Assembly: GCA_015680685.1 (NCBI GenBank)
Contig: MNCI01017900.1
Span: 209,562-273,561 of the forward strand
Reading direction: 5' to 3'
DNA from: Gnetum montanum
Lineage: Eukaryota; Streptophyta; Gnetopsida; Gnetales; Gnetaceae
Length of the DNA: 64,000 nucleotides
Made by a program: the position numbers and the translations under genes
Shown here: positions 46,455 to 57,992 of the stretch, one piece after another
Position numbering within the stretch: position 1 is the first letter of the stretch
How the letters are laid out: every line of letters begins with the position of its first letter
Notes under the pieces: model-generated
Seen by the model: only the letters and a program-made list of their open reading frames with translations
Told to the model about the DNA's origin: nothing
Database searches by the model: none

Positions 46455-47568
46455 ACAATGATACCACCTACCCTGCATCATTGGCAACACAACTAGGTCA
46501 GAAACATGGGTTCTAATCCATCTTTAAATAGCATCATAATTCAATATCAGCTTGAAGATATAGCTAGAAATAAATGTAAGCAAAAACAAAAGTTAATGAA
46601 AGTATAGGAAGTTTAGCTATGGAAGCATCTGAAAAAGAGGCTCGTGAATTAGTAGAAATCATAGCAGTTCTAAAGGATTGTTGTTGTGATCATCCTCTCA
46701 CTTATTGGAATAAAGACAGTTTAGTTGCTTACATTCCAATGGTGCATAATATTCCTATGCGAAGCAAACCCATCATCCTGAATCAACAAGATGTTGAAGA
46801 AGTGCAGCGTCAAGTAACATAGTTTCTTACTAAAGGATTAATTCGACCTTCTTAGTCGAATTATACTTGTTCATGTTTTGTGGTAGGCAACCATGTTGAG
46901 CAAAAAAGAGGTAGAGCTTGAATGATCATTAACTACATTCCTTTGAATGCAGTTACTATAGAAATCAAATGGCCTCTTTCAAATAAGGAGCAACTAATCT
47001 AGAAGGTCGTTGCAAAGAAGATCTTTAGCAAATTCAATTGCAAGAGTGGCTACCACCAAATCAAGAGAGCTGAAGAAGATGTGCATAAAACAGCATTTAG
47101 TACTTCCAATGGTTTATTTGAATGGTTTGTAATGCCCTTCGGTCTCAAAAATGCACCTTCCCAATTTCAGCACCATATGGATACAATCTTCAAAGTGCAC
47201 CAGGATTTTGTGGTAAATTATATTGATGATTTTCTGATTTTTTCTGATAATGTTCAACAACATATTCAACACTTAAAGAAGTTTGTAGAATTTTATCAAC
47301 AACATGGCATAGGGCTTTCTGGAGATGCCAAGAAATTTCAAGTTGTCCAATTGGAGATCGACTTTCTCGACGTCCAATTTAAGGAAGGGAAGATTTTCAT
47401 GTAGCCTCATGTCTTACAAAAAATTTCTCTATTTCTTTATGTTTTAAATTCAAAAGAACAATTTTTATGGTTTCTAGGATTAAATTATGTTGCAAAACAT
47501 ATTGAAAAATTGACGGATAAAACTTCTGAAATTCGTTGTTGTAAAAACCAAATGCCATTCAAATGCAT
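46455..47568 (+). pseudogene. Caulimovirid reverse transcriptase, copy 1, right part
   Basis: The viral frame resumes after the gypsy insertion. An N-terminal piece (46619-46822) ends in a stop; the palm piece 47081-47404 has FEWFVMPFGLKNAPSQFQ and the catalytic NYIDDFLIF, then KKFQVVQLEIDFLDVQ. Stops are at about 46822, 46855, 46922, 47002 and 47404. It breaks at 47568 within the start of RNase H, where it abuts sequence of the chimeric units in the opposite orientation, with TGCATAA shared at the join. Confidence 0.85.
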
Positions 47569-47829
47569 AAAGGCTTTGTGATATTCTTTTGGAGACGGAA
47601 AATGCTCTTTTGCTTTCGAAAATGCTTGCACCCTAGTGAAAAATGCCATGACGGGAGAAGAAAAAGACAATGAATATGGTGAAAAATTTAAAGACTACTT
47701 TGTTTTATTGACTGACTTAGCACTGGTTGCAACATAGTTGCAATCACTTTGATCCTTTTAACAACTAGCGATACAAGCAACAATTCATGCAACAAAGCAG
47801 AATTATTTTTTTAAAAAAATGGTATCTTA

Positions 47830-48060
47830 TTACTGCAACACACCCAAAGCTTCTTCACATTACAAAGCAGAGCACACAAGGTAAGAGCAAGTAGAGTGCT
47901 TTTCTTAGACCAAATTTTTCACACAACACTTAAAGATGCCTCTCTCTTACATTTACACTCTTGAGAGAGCTATTTATTTAGGAATAAGCATGATTTGCTG
48001 TTCTTACAACCACACAACATATGAGAACATCAAACATTCCACGATTCACTTATTGGGTGA
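47830..48060 (-). promoter_or_regulatory. Caulimovirid noncoding region with promoter candidate (also near 52.93-53.17 and 57.75-57.99 kb)
   Basis: On the minus strand CCTAAATAAATAGCTCTCTC (about 47983-47964) combines a TATA-like element with a following CT-rich start region, and a leader of about 140 bases ends at TGGGTGTGTTGCAG. The segment follows the last viral ORF, where pararetroviruses keep their transcript promoter. It is present in all three copies. Function is inferred. Confidence 0.35.
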
Positions 48061-48074
48061 TCCATGTTTCACCC

Positions 48075-48946
48075 TTACAGACGACGCAATATTGCTCGAT
48101 GAATGGAGCAAATGCGGCTACGTGCCTTATTACAATCATCACACGTCTTCATTAGTTTAGCCACTTCTTCTATGAGGCTTGGCAGTGACATCTCTCCTTG
48201 AGCTTCCTCCAGTTGACGTGGTGGTCTCTCCACGATGCATTCATTTGCATACAACGTAGTTTCTAGATAAAGGTTGATTCTTTGAAATGTGGTGCAGAGT
48301 TGAGCCTTCCATCTATCGAAGTCTAAAAGCGTCAAGAAATAATTTTTGGCCACTTGGTTGGGAAAGAGAGGGCGACGAATCAACAGGATATTATCTAAGA
48401 CTTCTGACAATTTTAGATGCTCGAGGATCCTAGGCTCTAGACGGGTCCACTTGAGATTATTAATAATACAATTAATGCATCCGACCATATTAACATAAAA
48501 ATCAAGATTAGGGTAATTGTGTGTTATGCTTGTTGATGGCTCCTGGGGAAACACTGCATAGATCTGTTGGCACCAACGAACCCACTCTTCTAATGTCTGT
48601 ACTGGGCACGTCCTCCATTGCTCATCTTGAATGGTTGTTGCAAATGATTGACTTGAACTGCTTCCACTACCGCCAGGGGAATGATGTATCATGAACATAT
48701 GTGCTGACTCGTTGGCTTCATTTAACTCCCTTGTTAAAGCATATGGCAAATAGTGACAAGACCGGGAATGCGTTCAACAGAAAACTGGTATTGGAAGAGC
48801 AGAAATTGCCACCATGCAAAGTGTTGCAGCTTGGGTGATGGATTGATCTTTCGTTTGAGCAATGCCACAAGATTTGAGGAATCTATTCTTAAGATAAACG
48901 AACCTTCAATAAGATAAATGTAAAATTTTTCAATACCTTTGGCCAC
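48075..48946 (-). pseudogene. Caulimovirid RNase H end and C-terminal domain, unit 1
   Basis: Frame 48946-48734 is the last part of RNase H (RIDSSNLVALLKRKINPSPK, QFSVERIPG). Frame 48749-48075 (224 residues) continues through a Ser-rich linker (GGSGSSSSQS) into a domain with EEWVRWCQQIYAVFPQEPST, NYPNLDFYVNM, WTRLEPRILEHLKLSEVLD and an end containing KTCDDCNKARSRIC. I do not recognise this domain; it is the C-terminal extension of the polymerase polyprotein in this virus. A CxxC pair near the end is conserved in three copies. One small frameshift separates the two parts. Confidence 0.6.
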
Positions 48947-49045
48947 TGCTTAAATCTCCTTCTCCATCGGCCAGTAGTTGAGCTCATTTTTGTGGAAAAT
49001 ACCGAAAGCATAAGAACAGATGTCTTCTTATCCTTTCATCTATTC

Positions 49046-50358
49046 AGAATGAGTTGTTGGTGTGCTTGATTTTGTTGCCATTGCAAATTGGTAGTTGATG
49101 TTGGAGAGGTACCCTGCATTCCCAGTGATGAAATGCCTTGTGGCACCATTGGTTGCTGAAAAATAGCTGCCAGTTCCGGATAATATGATGCAGGTGCATT
49201 TGGCTCCAGATATTGATTGTTAATTTGATTTTGAGAAACCTAACATCCAAAAGTAAAAGAATGAGACATCATTATTAATATATATGTAGGACTAAACAAA
49301 AATGATGGTGTTCTCCATAATTTTAGACGGTAATATGGAAACAAAACTTTCACGAAAGGATTTATAATGCTTACAGAAGTATTTTGCTGTTGAGTATCAG
49401 GCATAGGTTGCTTCCATTGAGTCATGGTTCCTTGGCTGGGGCAATTATTAATCTGTGATAAGCTCTGTAATTGTACACCACAAATCGTATATGCTCTTTG
49501 CAAACTTTGTGGATTGACTATAGTTTCTGCCATGGAAGCCATGTTTACACCGGTAGTAGTTAAAGAATCTGGTATTCCACTTGCAGCTGTCATCATCTCA
49601 AAATTGTGCATATTTTGTTGCAAAATCAAGGGTCCATAGGCTTTTGGAAGCATAGAGAAAACGAGGGAAAAAAAATCGTTGAGTGAGAATCAAATTATGT
49701 ATACTGCAAACTTTCAAGAGTTTTTTTTTTTAAGAAAAAAAGAACAGAAAAGAAAAAGAAATGGAAATTAATTAGTTAAATAATCGTGACATTCTGAACA
49801 ACAATATTTACTAGTGAACTAAATAACTAATTAAATTTAACAGCCTTGCCTATTGGACAAGCCTTCAAAATCCTTAAGAAAGAAAATAAAACAGAAACAA
49901 ATTTGTTTTTTCTTTTTCTTTTTTACCATTTGTTGACAGACTTTTCGGTATAATAGGATACAGATCATAACCTCGTTCAATCTTATGAATTTTCATTATA
50001 TAGTCATTCTGCAAAAGATCATGAATAAAATTAAGTAAAGCAATCTTTACATCAAAAAACGTAATTCATGTCCAAACAAACAAACAAACAAACTCGCACA
50101 ATGTTCAACCGCTCAACCATAGATTGAACTAATGCAATGCTAACATTTTTAGTTATATAATACAAAATCAATGTGCACTTTGAGAAAAAACAAAATTGAT
50201 TCCGATTATGACCTCAATTGAAACTATAAACAATAGCAACATCAGATACCATGTGAAAGCAATTAGCAAGAAGCTCCTCAGCATCAACAGGACTGCGAAA
50301 ATTCATTCGCTTAACATCCAAGCCAAATTCCATGCACATTGTTTGAAATTTTTCTATT
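49046..50358 (-). pseudogene. Unidentified multi-exon host-like gene fragment, Gln-rich, unit 1
   Basis: Minus-strand exons 50358-50250, 50008-49927, 49640-49375 and 49239-about 49046 join in frame through GT-AG introns. The product has FGLDVKRMNFRSPVDAEELL, then IHKIERGYDLYPIIPKSL, then Gln/Met/Ser-rich sequence (GTMTQWKQPMPDTQQQNTS; NLQWQQNQAHQQ) like a transcriptional regulator tail. Within these exons no stop is seen. The last exon runs without an acceptor or donor into viral RNase H sequence at about 49046, so the gene is truncated there. I cannot name the family. It could be a captured or neighbouring host gene. Confidence 0.6.
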
Positions 50359-51039
50359 CTGCATTCATGCATTTGTCATTCATGTTAAATTAACCAAAAA
50401 GCTTATATAATCAGATATGACGCAAATATGATAAGATCAAATGTAGATGATGAGGCAAAATCACACTGCGACACACAAACTTAAATGAAAAAGCAAATAT
50501 GCGAAAGCTCTAAACTACCAGAATTTTTGTGTGTTACGATAAGATAAACTTAGTATTTCGATCTACAATAACATTAGAATTCACAAAATTTGCCTGCACT
50601 ATATGGTATGATACAAAAATCAAGAAAAGAAGTTGCATAATCAAATAGATCAAAGTGAGAAGATCTGTACAGTAGACTTAGGCCCCAAGCACGAATGAAT
50701 ATTACATCATCGTTCGTCACCATGTTTTTCCTTTGCAGATGATCTTGTGCGGATATCTGTTCCTTCAATTACGAGGATTTGAATTTGATGACAAAAGCCG
50801 ATAACAACAACAATATGTAGTAGTCTTCTATTGAAAACAAAAGAATTCATCCCCACTAAACTAGTCCATGATGCTTTTGAGAACAAAAAGGGGTTAATTT
50901 TTTTTTAAATAGAAACGGGTAGCACCACAATGTCGGTTGAAATTAAGCCTCTTTAACCTAGTCTATTGCCCTACCTTAAATTTGAAGAGTCTAAAGGGCC
51001 TTAGATCTATGAACTAAGCTTAAAGAAAATAAAGAACTC
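50359..51039 (-). other. Upstream part of the host-like fragment, no exon proven
   Basis: AT-rich DNA with a 64-residue minus-strand frame (50768-50574) that may contain another exon; its junctions could not be fixed. The copia LTR begins at 51040. Confidence 0.35.
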
Positions 51040-51438
51040 TGTTAGAACAAGAACACTGTTGTTAACTTTTTAACTTCTGTATATCTTTTGTATTATTATT
51101 TTTTTCTATTATGAATGAATATGTGCTACTACAATTATATAGGCCTTGATCGCCCAAGAATAGATTTGGAGAGATAAGTATGAATCTTGAAAATCATGGA
51201 GTTGATCCTAAACATGGATTAGATAAGAATCTTCTTAATATGGGATGTCCTAAACATGGATTAGATAAGAATTACATGAATAGGATCTCATCTTTAAAAT
51301 AGATTAATGATCCTTATTTAAAGATCTTCTTAATATGGGATGTCCTAAACATGGATTGGATAAGAATTACATGAATAGGATCTCATCTTATTTAAAATAG
51401 ATTAATGGATGAGATCTATCTAGTCATCATATTCCACA
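51040..51438 (-). repeat. Copia 3' LTR, unit 1
   Basis: Bounded by TGTTAGAA and TTCCACA on the plus strand (TG...CA). The minus-strand start TGTGGAAT follows a polypurine tract (complement of the C-rich 51441-51465). Inside, a block containing ATGGGATGTCCTAAACATGG is tandemly duplicated (about 51225-51300 and 51325-51395). Confidence 0.75.
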
Positions 51439-51442
51439 AACC

Positions 51443-52567
51443 CTCCCCCTCCCCCCCTTCCCCATGATGGTAAGAGGTTCCACTCCTAGGAAGTTTCGAA
51501 AAGACTCAAACTTTTCACGGCTCAAAATCTTTGTAAAGGTGTCTGCCATTTGTGCTTCAGTTGCACAATGCTCCATGTTGAGTATGTTATTTTGGATCAA
51601 GCTTTTGAAATGGTGATGTTTGATATCTATGTGCTTGGAATGTCCATGATGAACAAGATTATGAGCCATTACAATAGCAATTATGCAATCACAGTATAAG
51701 TGAATGGGAGGTTCGAGTGTATATCCCATTTCAGTGAAGATGGAGTGGATCTAAATGGCCTGAGTAGCTATATTCGATGCAACAATGTATTTTGCTTCAA
51801 TTGTTGAGGGGGCGACTGTAGATTGCTTCTTTGATCGCCATGAGATAAGTGATGGATCGAAGAAGAAACAAAAACTAGAAGTTGACTTTCGATCTTCAAG
51901 GTTGCCTCCCCAATCTGCATTAGTGTATCCCCATATCTTGAAATTTGTATATCAATGAAATGTGATCCCAAAATCTGTTGTAATTCTCAGGTATCGCTAT
52001 ACCCGTTTTGCAACTTTACAATGTGATTCATGTGAATCTTGCATGAACCGAAAAAGGTAGTTTACAACATATTGGATATCTAGACAAGTATTAGAGAGAT
52101 ATATTAAACTACTAACAAGGGATCTGTATAGTGAAGGGTTGATAGAGGGGGATTTGTCATCTTTGGTAAGTTTTGTACCAAGGGCAAGTGGTGTGTTTGA
52201 AGGATTACAATTAATCATGCCAAATTTCTCAATTAAGGATCGGGCAAATTTTATTTGGCAAATGAAAATTGATTTTGTTCTTTGGATAACTTGAAAACCC
52301 AAAAAGTATGACATCTTTCTTAAATCAGACATTTCAAATTTCTTTTTCATGGCATTAAGAAAATTATTTCCTAATGGAATTGTAGATGAAAAATAGATTA
52401 AATCATCTACATATAAACAAACACAAATAAAATCATCTACAGATACCTTTTTGTATATTGTTGTTTGGGACTGAAGATTAATGAAGCCTTCTTGCATGAA
52501 AAATGCATGAATACGTGCGTACCATGCACGTGGAGCTTGCTTGAGCCCGTATAATGCTCTGATACCA
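51443..52567 (-). pseudogene. Ty1/copia reverse transcriptase and RNase H, unit 1
   Basis: Frame 52773-51997 contains the copia RT from ALYGLKQAPRAWYARIHAFF through the catalytic CLYVDDLIYFSS to NPSLYRSLVSSLIYLSNT. RNase H remains are in broken frames to 51729-51427, with HSKHIDIKHHHF and TEAQMADTFTKILSREKF before the polypurine tract. Integrase, protease, gag and the RT N-terminus are absent: the frame enters the RT in mid-domain. The start of the ORF (residues 1-68) is not copia. Confidence 0.88.
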
Positions 52568-52773
52568 TTTATAGGGTCTGCTGCCACCATCTCAGCCACA
52601 GCAAGGTTTATGGGCCTCGGATGACCATGAACACAATAACTTTGCTGTAGTTGTCTGATCACTTCTTGCATAAGGGCTTTGTGATATTCTTTTGGAGATG
52701 GAAAATGCTCTTTTGCTTCCAAAAATTCTTGCACCCTAGTGAAAAATGCCCTGAAGGGAGAAGAAAAAGACAA
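52568..52773 (-). pseudogene. Exon-like segment fused in frame to copia RT, unit 1
   Basis: The first about 68 residues of the 258-residue frame read RVQEFLEAKEHFPSPKEYHK, then SYCVHGHPRPIN and AEMVAADP, unlike copia. An acceptor-like CTTCTCCCTTCAG precedes it. The fusion point GGTATCAGAGC (52556-52567) equals the common plant primer-site sequence. The same segment occurs at 57411-57628 with conservative changes, and its first part begins unit 1 at 47568. Confidence 0.55.
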
Positions 52774-53173
52774 TGAATATGGTGCAGAATTTGAACACTA
52801 TGTTTTACTGACTCACTCAGCGCTAGTTGCAACATAGTTGCGATCAATTTGATCCTTTTAACAACTAGTGATACAAGCAACAATTCATGTAACAAAGCAG
52901 AATTACTTCCAAATAAAATAGTATCTTATTACTGCAACACACCCAAAGCTTCTTCACATTACAAAGCAGAGCACATAAGGTAAGAGCAAGCAAAGTGCTT
53001 CTCTTAGACGAAACTTTTCACACAACACTTAAAGATGTCTCTCTCTTACATTTACACTTTTGAGAGGGCTATTTATTTAGGAACAAGCACAATGTGCTAT
53101 TCTTACAACCACATAACATATGAGAACATCAAACATTCCATGATTCACTTATTGGGTGATCCACATTTCACCC

Positions 53174-53977
53174 TTATGGACTATGTAATGTTGCTCGATG
53201 AATAGAGCAAATGCAGCTACGTGCCTTATTACAATCATCACACATCTTCATTAGTTTGGCCACTTCTTCTATGAGGCTTGGCGGTGACATCTCTCCTTGA
53301 GCTTTCTTCAGTTGACGTGGCGGTCTGTCCATGATGCGTTCATTTGCATACAACGTGGTTTCTAGATAAAGGTTGATTCTTTGAAACGTGGTGTAGAGTT
53401 GAGCCTCCCATCTGTCAAAGTCTAGAAGTGTCGAGAAATAATTTTTGGCCAAAGGGTGATGAATCAACAGGATATTATCTAAGACTTCTGATAGTCTTAG
53501 ATGCTCGAGGATCCTAGGCTCTAGACGGGTCCACTTGAGATTATTAATAATACAATCAATGTGTCTGGCCATATTAACATAAAAATCAAGATTAGGGTAA
53601 TTGCCTATTATGCTTGTTGATGACTCCTAGGGAAACACTCCACAGATTTGTTGGCACCAACGAACCCGCTCTTCTTATGTCTGTACTGGCCACGTCTTCC
53701 ATTGCTCATCCTGGATGGTTGTTGCAGATGATCGACTTGAATTGCTTCCATTGCCGCTAGGGGAATGATGTATCATGAACATATGTGCTGACCCATTGGC
53801 TTCTTTTAACTCCCTTGTTAAAGCATCTAGCAAATAGTTGACAGGACTAGGAATGCGTTCAATAGAAAACTGGTACTGGGAGAGCAGAAATTGCCACCAT
53901 GCAAAGCGTTGCAGCTTGGGTGATGGATTGATCTTCCGTTTGAGCAATGCCGCAAGATTTGAGGAATCTGTTCTCAA
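53174..53977 (-). pseudogene. Caulimovirid RNase H end and C-terminal domain, unit 2
   Basis: Frames 53977-53675 (RNase H end, Ser-rich linker) and 53572-53174 (C-terminal domain from the DCIINNLKWTRLEPRILEHL segment). A stop and frameshift near 53630 divide them, and a small deletion removes about five residues after LLIHHPL compared with the other copies. The CxxC pair is kept. Confidence 0.6.
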
Positions 53978-54130
53978 GATAAACAGACCTTCAATTAGAT
54001 AAATGTGAAATTTTTCAATACCTTTAATTGTTGCTTAAATCTCCTTCTCCGTCGGCTAATAGTTGAGCTCATTTTTGTGGAAAATGCTGAAAGCATATGA
54101 ATAGATGTCTTGTTGTCCTTTCATCTATCC

Positions 54131-55225
54131 AGATTAAGTTGTTTGTGTGCTTGATTTTGTTGCCATTGCAAATTGGTAGTTGATGTTGGAGAGGTACCCT
54201 ACATTTCCAGTGATGAAATGCCTTGTGGTGCCATTGGTTGTTGAAAAATAGCTGCCAGTTCTGGATAATATGATGCAGGTGCATTTGGCTCCAGATATTG
54301 ATTGTTAATTTGATTTTGAGAAACCTAACATCCCAATGTAAAAGAATGAGACATCATTTTTAATATATATGTAGGACTAAACACAAATGATGATGTTCTC
54401 CATTATTTTAAACAGTAATATGGAAACAAAACTTTCATGAAAGGATTTATAATGCTCACAGAAGTATTTTGCTGCTGAGTATCAGGCATAGGATGCTTCC
54501 ATTGAGTCATGGTTCCTTGGCTAGGGAAATTATTAATCTATGATAAGCTCTGTAATTGTACACCGCAAATCGTATATGCTCTTTGCGAACTTTGTGGATT
54601 GACTGTAGTTTCTACCATGGAAGCCATGTTTACACTGATAGTAGTTAAAGAATCTAGTATTCCACCTGCAACTGTCATAATTTGAAAATTGTGCATATTT
54701 TGCTGTGAAATCAAGGGTCATAACCTCGTTCAAGAAAATAAAATAGAAATAGATTTGTTTTTTCTTTTTCTTTTTTACCATGTGTTGACAGACTTTCCGG
54801 TATAATAGGTTACGGATCATAACCTCGTTCAATCTTATGAACTTTCATTATATAATCATTCTGCAAAAGATCATGAATAAAATTAAGTAAAACAATCTTT
54901 ACATCAAAAAACGTAATTCATGTCCGAAAAAGAAAACAAACAAACAAACTTGCACAATGTTCAACTGCTCAACCATAGATTGAACTAATGCAATGCTAAC
55001 ATTTTTAGTTATATAATACAAAATCAATGTGCACTTTGAGAAAAAACAAAATTGATTCCAATTATGACCTCAATTGAAACTATAAACAATAGCAGCATCG
55101 GATACCATGTGAAAGCGATTAGCAAGAAGCTCCTCAGCGTCAATAGGATTGCGAAAATTCATTCGCTTAACATCCAAGCCAAATTCCATGTACATTGTTT
55201 GAAATTTTTCTATTCTGCATTCATG
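54131..55225 (-). pseudogene. Unidentified multi-exon host-like gene fragment, unit 2
   Basis: Collinear with 49046-50358. The exon with FGLDVKRMNFR, the exon with KIERGYD and the Gln-rich exons are all present, but a deletion near 54720 joins two of them and stops have arisen (for example after LQSLS near 54540). It is more decayed than unit 1. Confidence 0.55.
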
Positions 55226-55914
55226 CATTTGTCATTCATGTTAAATTAACCAAAAAGCTTATATAATCAGATACGACACAAGCATGATAAGATCAAATAC
55301 AAATGACAAGGCAAAATCACACTGCGACACACAAACTTAAATGAAAAAGCAAATATGCGAAAGCTCTAAACTACTAGAATTTTCGTGTGTTACGATAAGA
55401 TAAACTTAGCCTTTCGATCCAAAATGACATCAGAATTCACAAAATTTGCCTTCACTATATGGTATGATACAAAAATCAAGAAAAGAAGTTGCATAATCAA
55501 ATAGATCAAAGTGAGAAGATCTGTACAGTAGACTTAGGCCCCAAGCACGAATGAATATTACATCATCATTCATCGCCATGTTTTTCCTTTGTAGATGATC
55601 TTGTGTGGATATCTATTCCTTCAATTCTGAGGATTTGAATTTGACGACCAAAGCAGATAACAACAACAATATGTAGTAGTCTTCCGTTGAAAACAAAAGA
55701 ATTCATTCCCACTAAAATAGTCCATGATGCTTTTGAGAAAAAAAAAGGGGCTGTTAATTTTTTTTTTAAAAAAATAGAAATGGGTAGCATTGCAAAGTCA
55801 GTTGAAATTAAGCCTCTTTAACTGAGTCTATTGCCCTACCTTAAATTTGAAGAGTCTAAAGGGCCCTAGATCTACGAACTAAGCTTAAAGAAAATAAAGA
55901 ACTTTGTTAGAACA
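55226..55914 (-). other. Noncoding part of unit 2 between host-like fragment and copia LTR
   Basis: Aligns with 50.36-51.04 kb of unit 1. No gene supported. Confidence 0.4.
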
Positions 55915-56282
55915 AGAACACTATTGTTAAACTTTTTAACTTCTGTATATCTTCTGTATTAAATTTTTTTCTATTATGAATGAATATGTGCTACAACAAT
56001 TATATAGGCCTTGATCTCCCAAGAATAGATTTGGAGAGATAAGTATGAATCTTGAAAATCATGGAGATGATCCTAAACATGGATTGGATAAGAATCTTCT
56101 TAATATGGGATGTCTTAAACATGGATTGGATAAGAATTACATGAATAGGATCTCATCTTTAAAATAGATTAATGATCCTTATTTAAGGATCTTCTTAATA
56201 TGAGATGTCCTAAACATGGGTTGGATAAGAATTATATGAATAGGATCTCATCTTATTTAAAATAGAGTAATGGATGAGAACA
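55915..56282 (-). repeat. Copia 3' LTR, unit 2
   Basis: Plus-strand ends TGTTAGAA and GAGAACA. It has the same internal duplication as unit 1 but lacks the last about 25 bases of U3. The adjoining polypurine tract on the minus strand is a pure run of 17 G (C at 56290-56306). Confidence 0.72.
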
Positions 56283-56307
56283 ATCTCCTCCCCCCCCCCC
56301 CCCCCCA

Positions 56308-57410
56308 TGATTTTAAGAGGTTCCACTCCTAGGAAGTTTTGAAAAGAGTCAAACTTTTCACGGCTCAAAATCTTTGTAAAGGTGTCTGCCATTTGTGCTT
56401 CAGTTGCACAATGCTCCATGTTGAGTATGTTATCTTGGATCAAGCTTCTGAGATAGTGATGCTTGATATCTAGGTGCTTGGAACGTCCATGATGAATAGG
56501 ATTATGAGCCATTGCAATAGCACTTGTGCTATCACAGTATAAGCGAATGGGAGGTTTGAGTGTATATCCCATTTTAGTGAAGACGGAGTGGATCCAAATG
56601 GCCTGAGTAGCAGCATTTGATGCAGCAATGTATTCTTCTTCAGCTATTGAGAGGGTGACTGTAGATTGCTTCTTTGATCCCCATGAGATAAGTGATGGAC
56701 CGAAGAAGATACAAAAACTAGAAGTTGACTTTCGATCTTCAAGATTGCCTCCCCAATCTGCATTAGTGTATCCCCATATCTTGAAATTTGTATGTCAATG
56801 AAATGTGATCCCAAAATCTATTGTAATTCTCAAGTATCGCAATACCCATTTTGCAACTTTCCAATGTGATTCAAGTGGATCTTGCATGAACCGAGAAAGG
56901 TAGTTTAGAACATATTGGATATCTAAATGAGTATTGGAGAGATACATTAAACTACCAACAAGGGATCTGTATAGTGAAGGGTTGACAAAGGGGGATTTGC
57001 CATCCTTGGTAAGTTTTGTACCAAGGGCAAGTGGTGTGTCTAAAGGATTACAATTAATCATGTCAAATTTCTCAATTAAGAATCGAGCAAATTTCATTTG
57101 GCATACGGAAATTGATTTTTTCCTTTGGATAACTTGAAAACCCAAAAAGTATGACATCTTTCTTAAATCAGACATTTCGAATTCCTTTTTCATGGTAATA
57201 AGAAAATTTTTTCTTAATGGAATTGTAGATGAAAAATAGATTAAATCATCTACATATAAACAAACACAAATAAAATCATCTCCAGATACCTTTTTGTATA
57301 TTATTGTTTGGGACTATAGATTAATGAAGCCTTCTTGTCTGAAAAATGCATGAATACATGTGTACCATGCACATGGAGCTTGCTTGAGCCCGTATAATGC
57401 TCTGATACCA
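56308..57410 (-). pseudogene. Ty1/copia reverse transcriptase and RNase H, unit 2
   Basis: RT start ALYGLKQAPCAWYTCIHAFF in frame 57628-57314; palm and connection in frame 57193-56795 (EFEMSDLRKMSYFLGFQVIQ, NPSLYRSLVGSLMYLSNT); RNase H in frame 56572-56210 (LYCDSTSAIAMAHNPIHHGR, EAQMADTFTKILSREKF). Frameshifts separate the three, including around the YVDD box near 57260. It lacks gag to RT N-terminus as in unit 1. Confidence 0.87.
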
Positions 57411-57628
57411 TTTACAGGGTATGCTGCCACCATCTCAGCCATAGCAGGGTTTATGGGCCTCGGACGACCATGAACACAATAGCTTTCATGTAGTCCTCCA
57501 ATCACTTCTTGCATAAGGGCTTTGTGATATTCTTTTGGAGACGGAAAATGCTCTTTTGCTTCCAAAAATGCTTGCACCCTAGTGAAAAATGCCATGATGG
57601 GAGAAGAAAAAGACAATGAATATGGCAC
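57411..57628 (-). pseudogene. Exon-like segment fused to copia RT, unit 2
   Basis: In-frame start of the 104-residue frame: MAFFTRVQAFLEAKEHFPSP, ESYCVHGRPRPINPAMAEMV, then directly RT. The same 12-base GCTCTGATACCA (complement of TGGTATCAGAGC) lies at the fusion, 57399-57410. Conservation of the peptide between copies suggests it was once coding. Confidence 0.5.
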
Positions 57629-57992
57629 AGAATTTGAACACTACTTTGTTTTACTGACTCACTTAGCACTGGTTGCAACACAGTTGTGATTGCAAGCAAC
57701 AATTCATGCAACAAAGCACAATTACTTCCAAACAAAGTAGTATCTTATTACTGCAACACACCTAAAGCTTTTTCACATTACAAAGCAGAGCACACAAGGT
57801 AAGAGCAAGCAGAGTGCTTCTCTTAGACCAAACTTTTCACACAACACTTAAAGATGCCTCTCTCTTACATTTACACTCTTGAGAGAGCTATTTATTTAGG
57901 AACAAGAACAATGTGTTGTTCTTACAACCACACAACATATGAGAACATCAAACATTCCATGATTCACTTATTGGGTGATCCATGTTTCACCC

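Larger units (their letters stand above)
47565..52668 (-). repeat. Chimeric tandem unit 1
   Basis: The unit starts GCATAAAGGCTTTGTGATAT and contains, left to right, an exon-like piece, viral noncoding DNA, viral RNase H/C-terminal ORF (48075-48946), a Gln-rich gene fragment (49046-50358), a copia LTR and pol fragment (51040-52567) and the exon-like piece at its right end. Unit 2 repeats this order. Coding parts read on the minus strand. Confidence 0.85.
52669..57510 (-). repeat. Chimeric tandem unit 2
   Basis: Same order as unit 1, shorter by about 260 bases through scattered deletions. The viral/host-like junction lies at about 54131, the same place in the virus as in unit 1 (49046), so the units derive from one rearranged ancestor. 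Unit 3 begins at 57511 but keeps the virus intact past that point. Confidence 0.85.

Noticed and set aside
51441-51465. C-rich tract as a regulatory i-motif
   Set aside because: It is better explained as the polypurine tract (minus strand) directly before the copia LTR.
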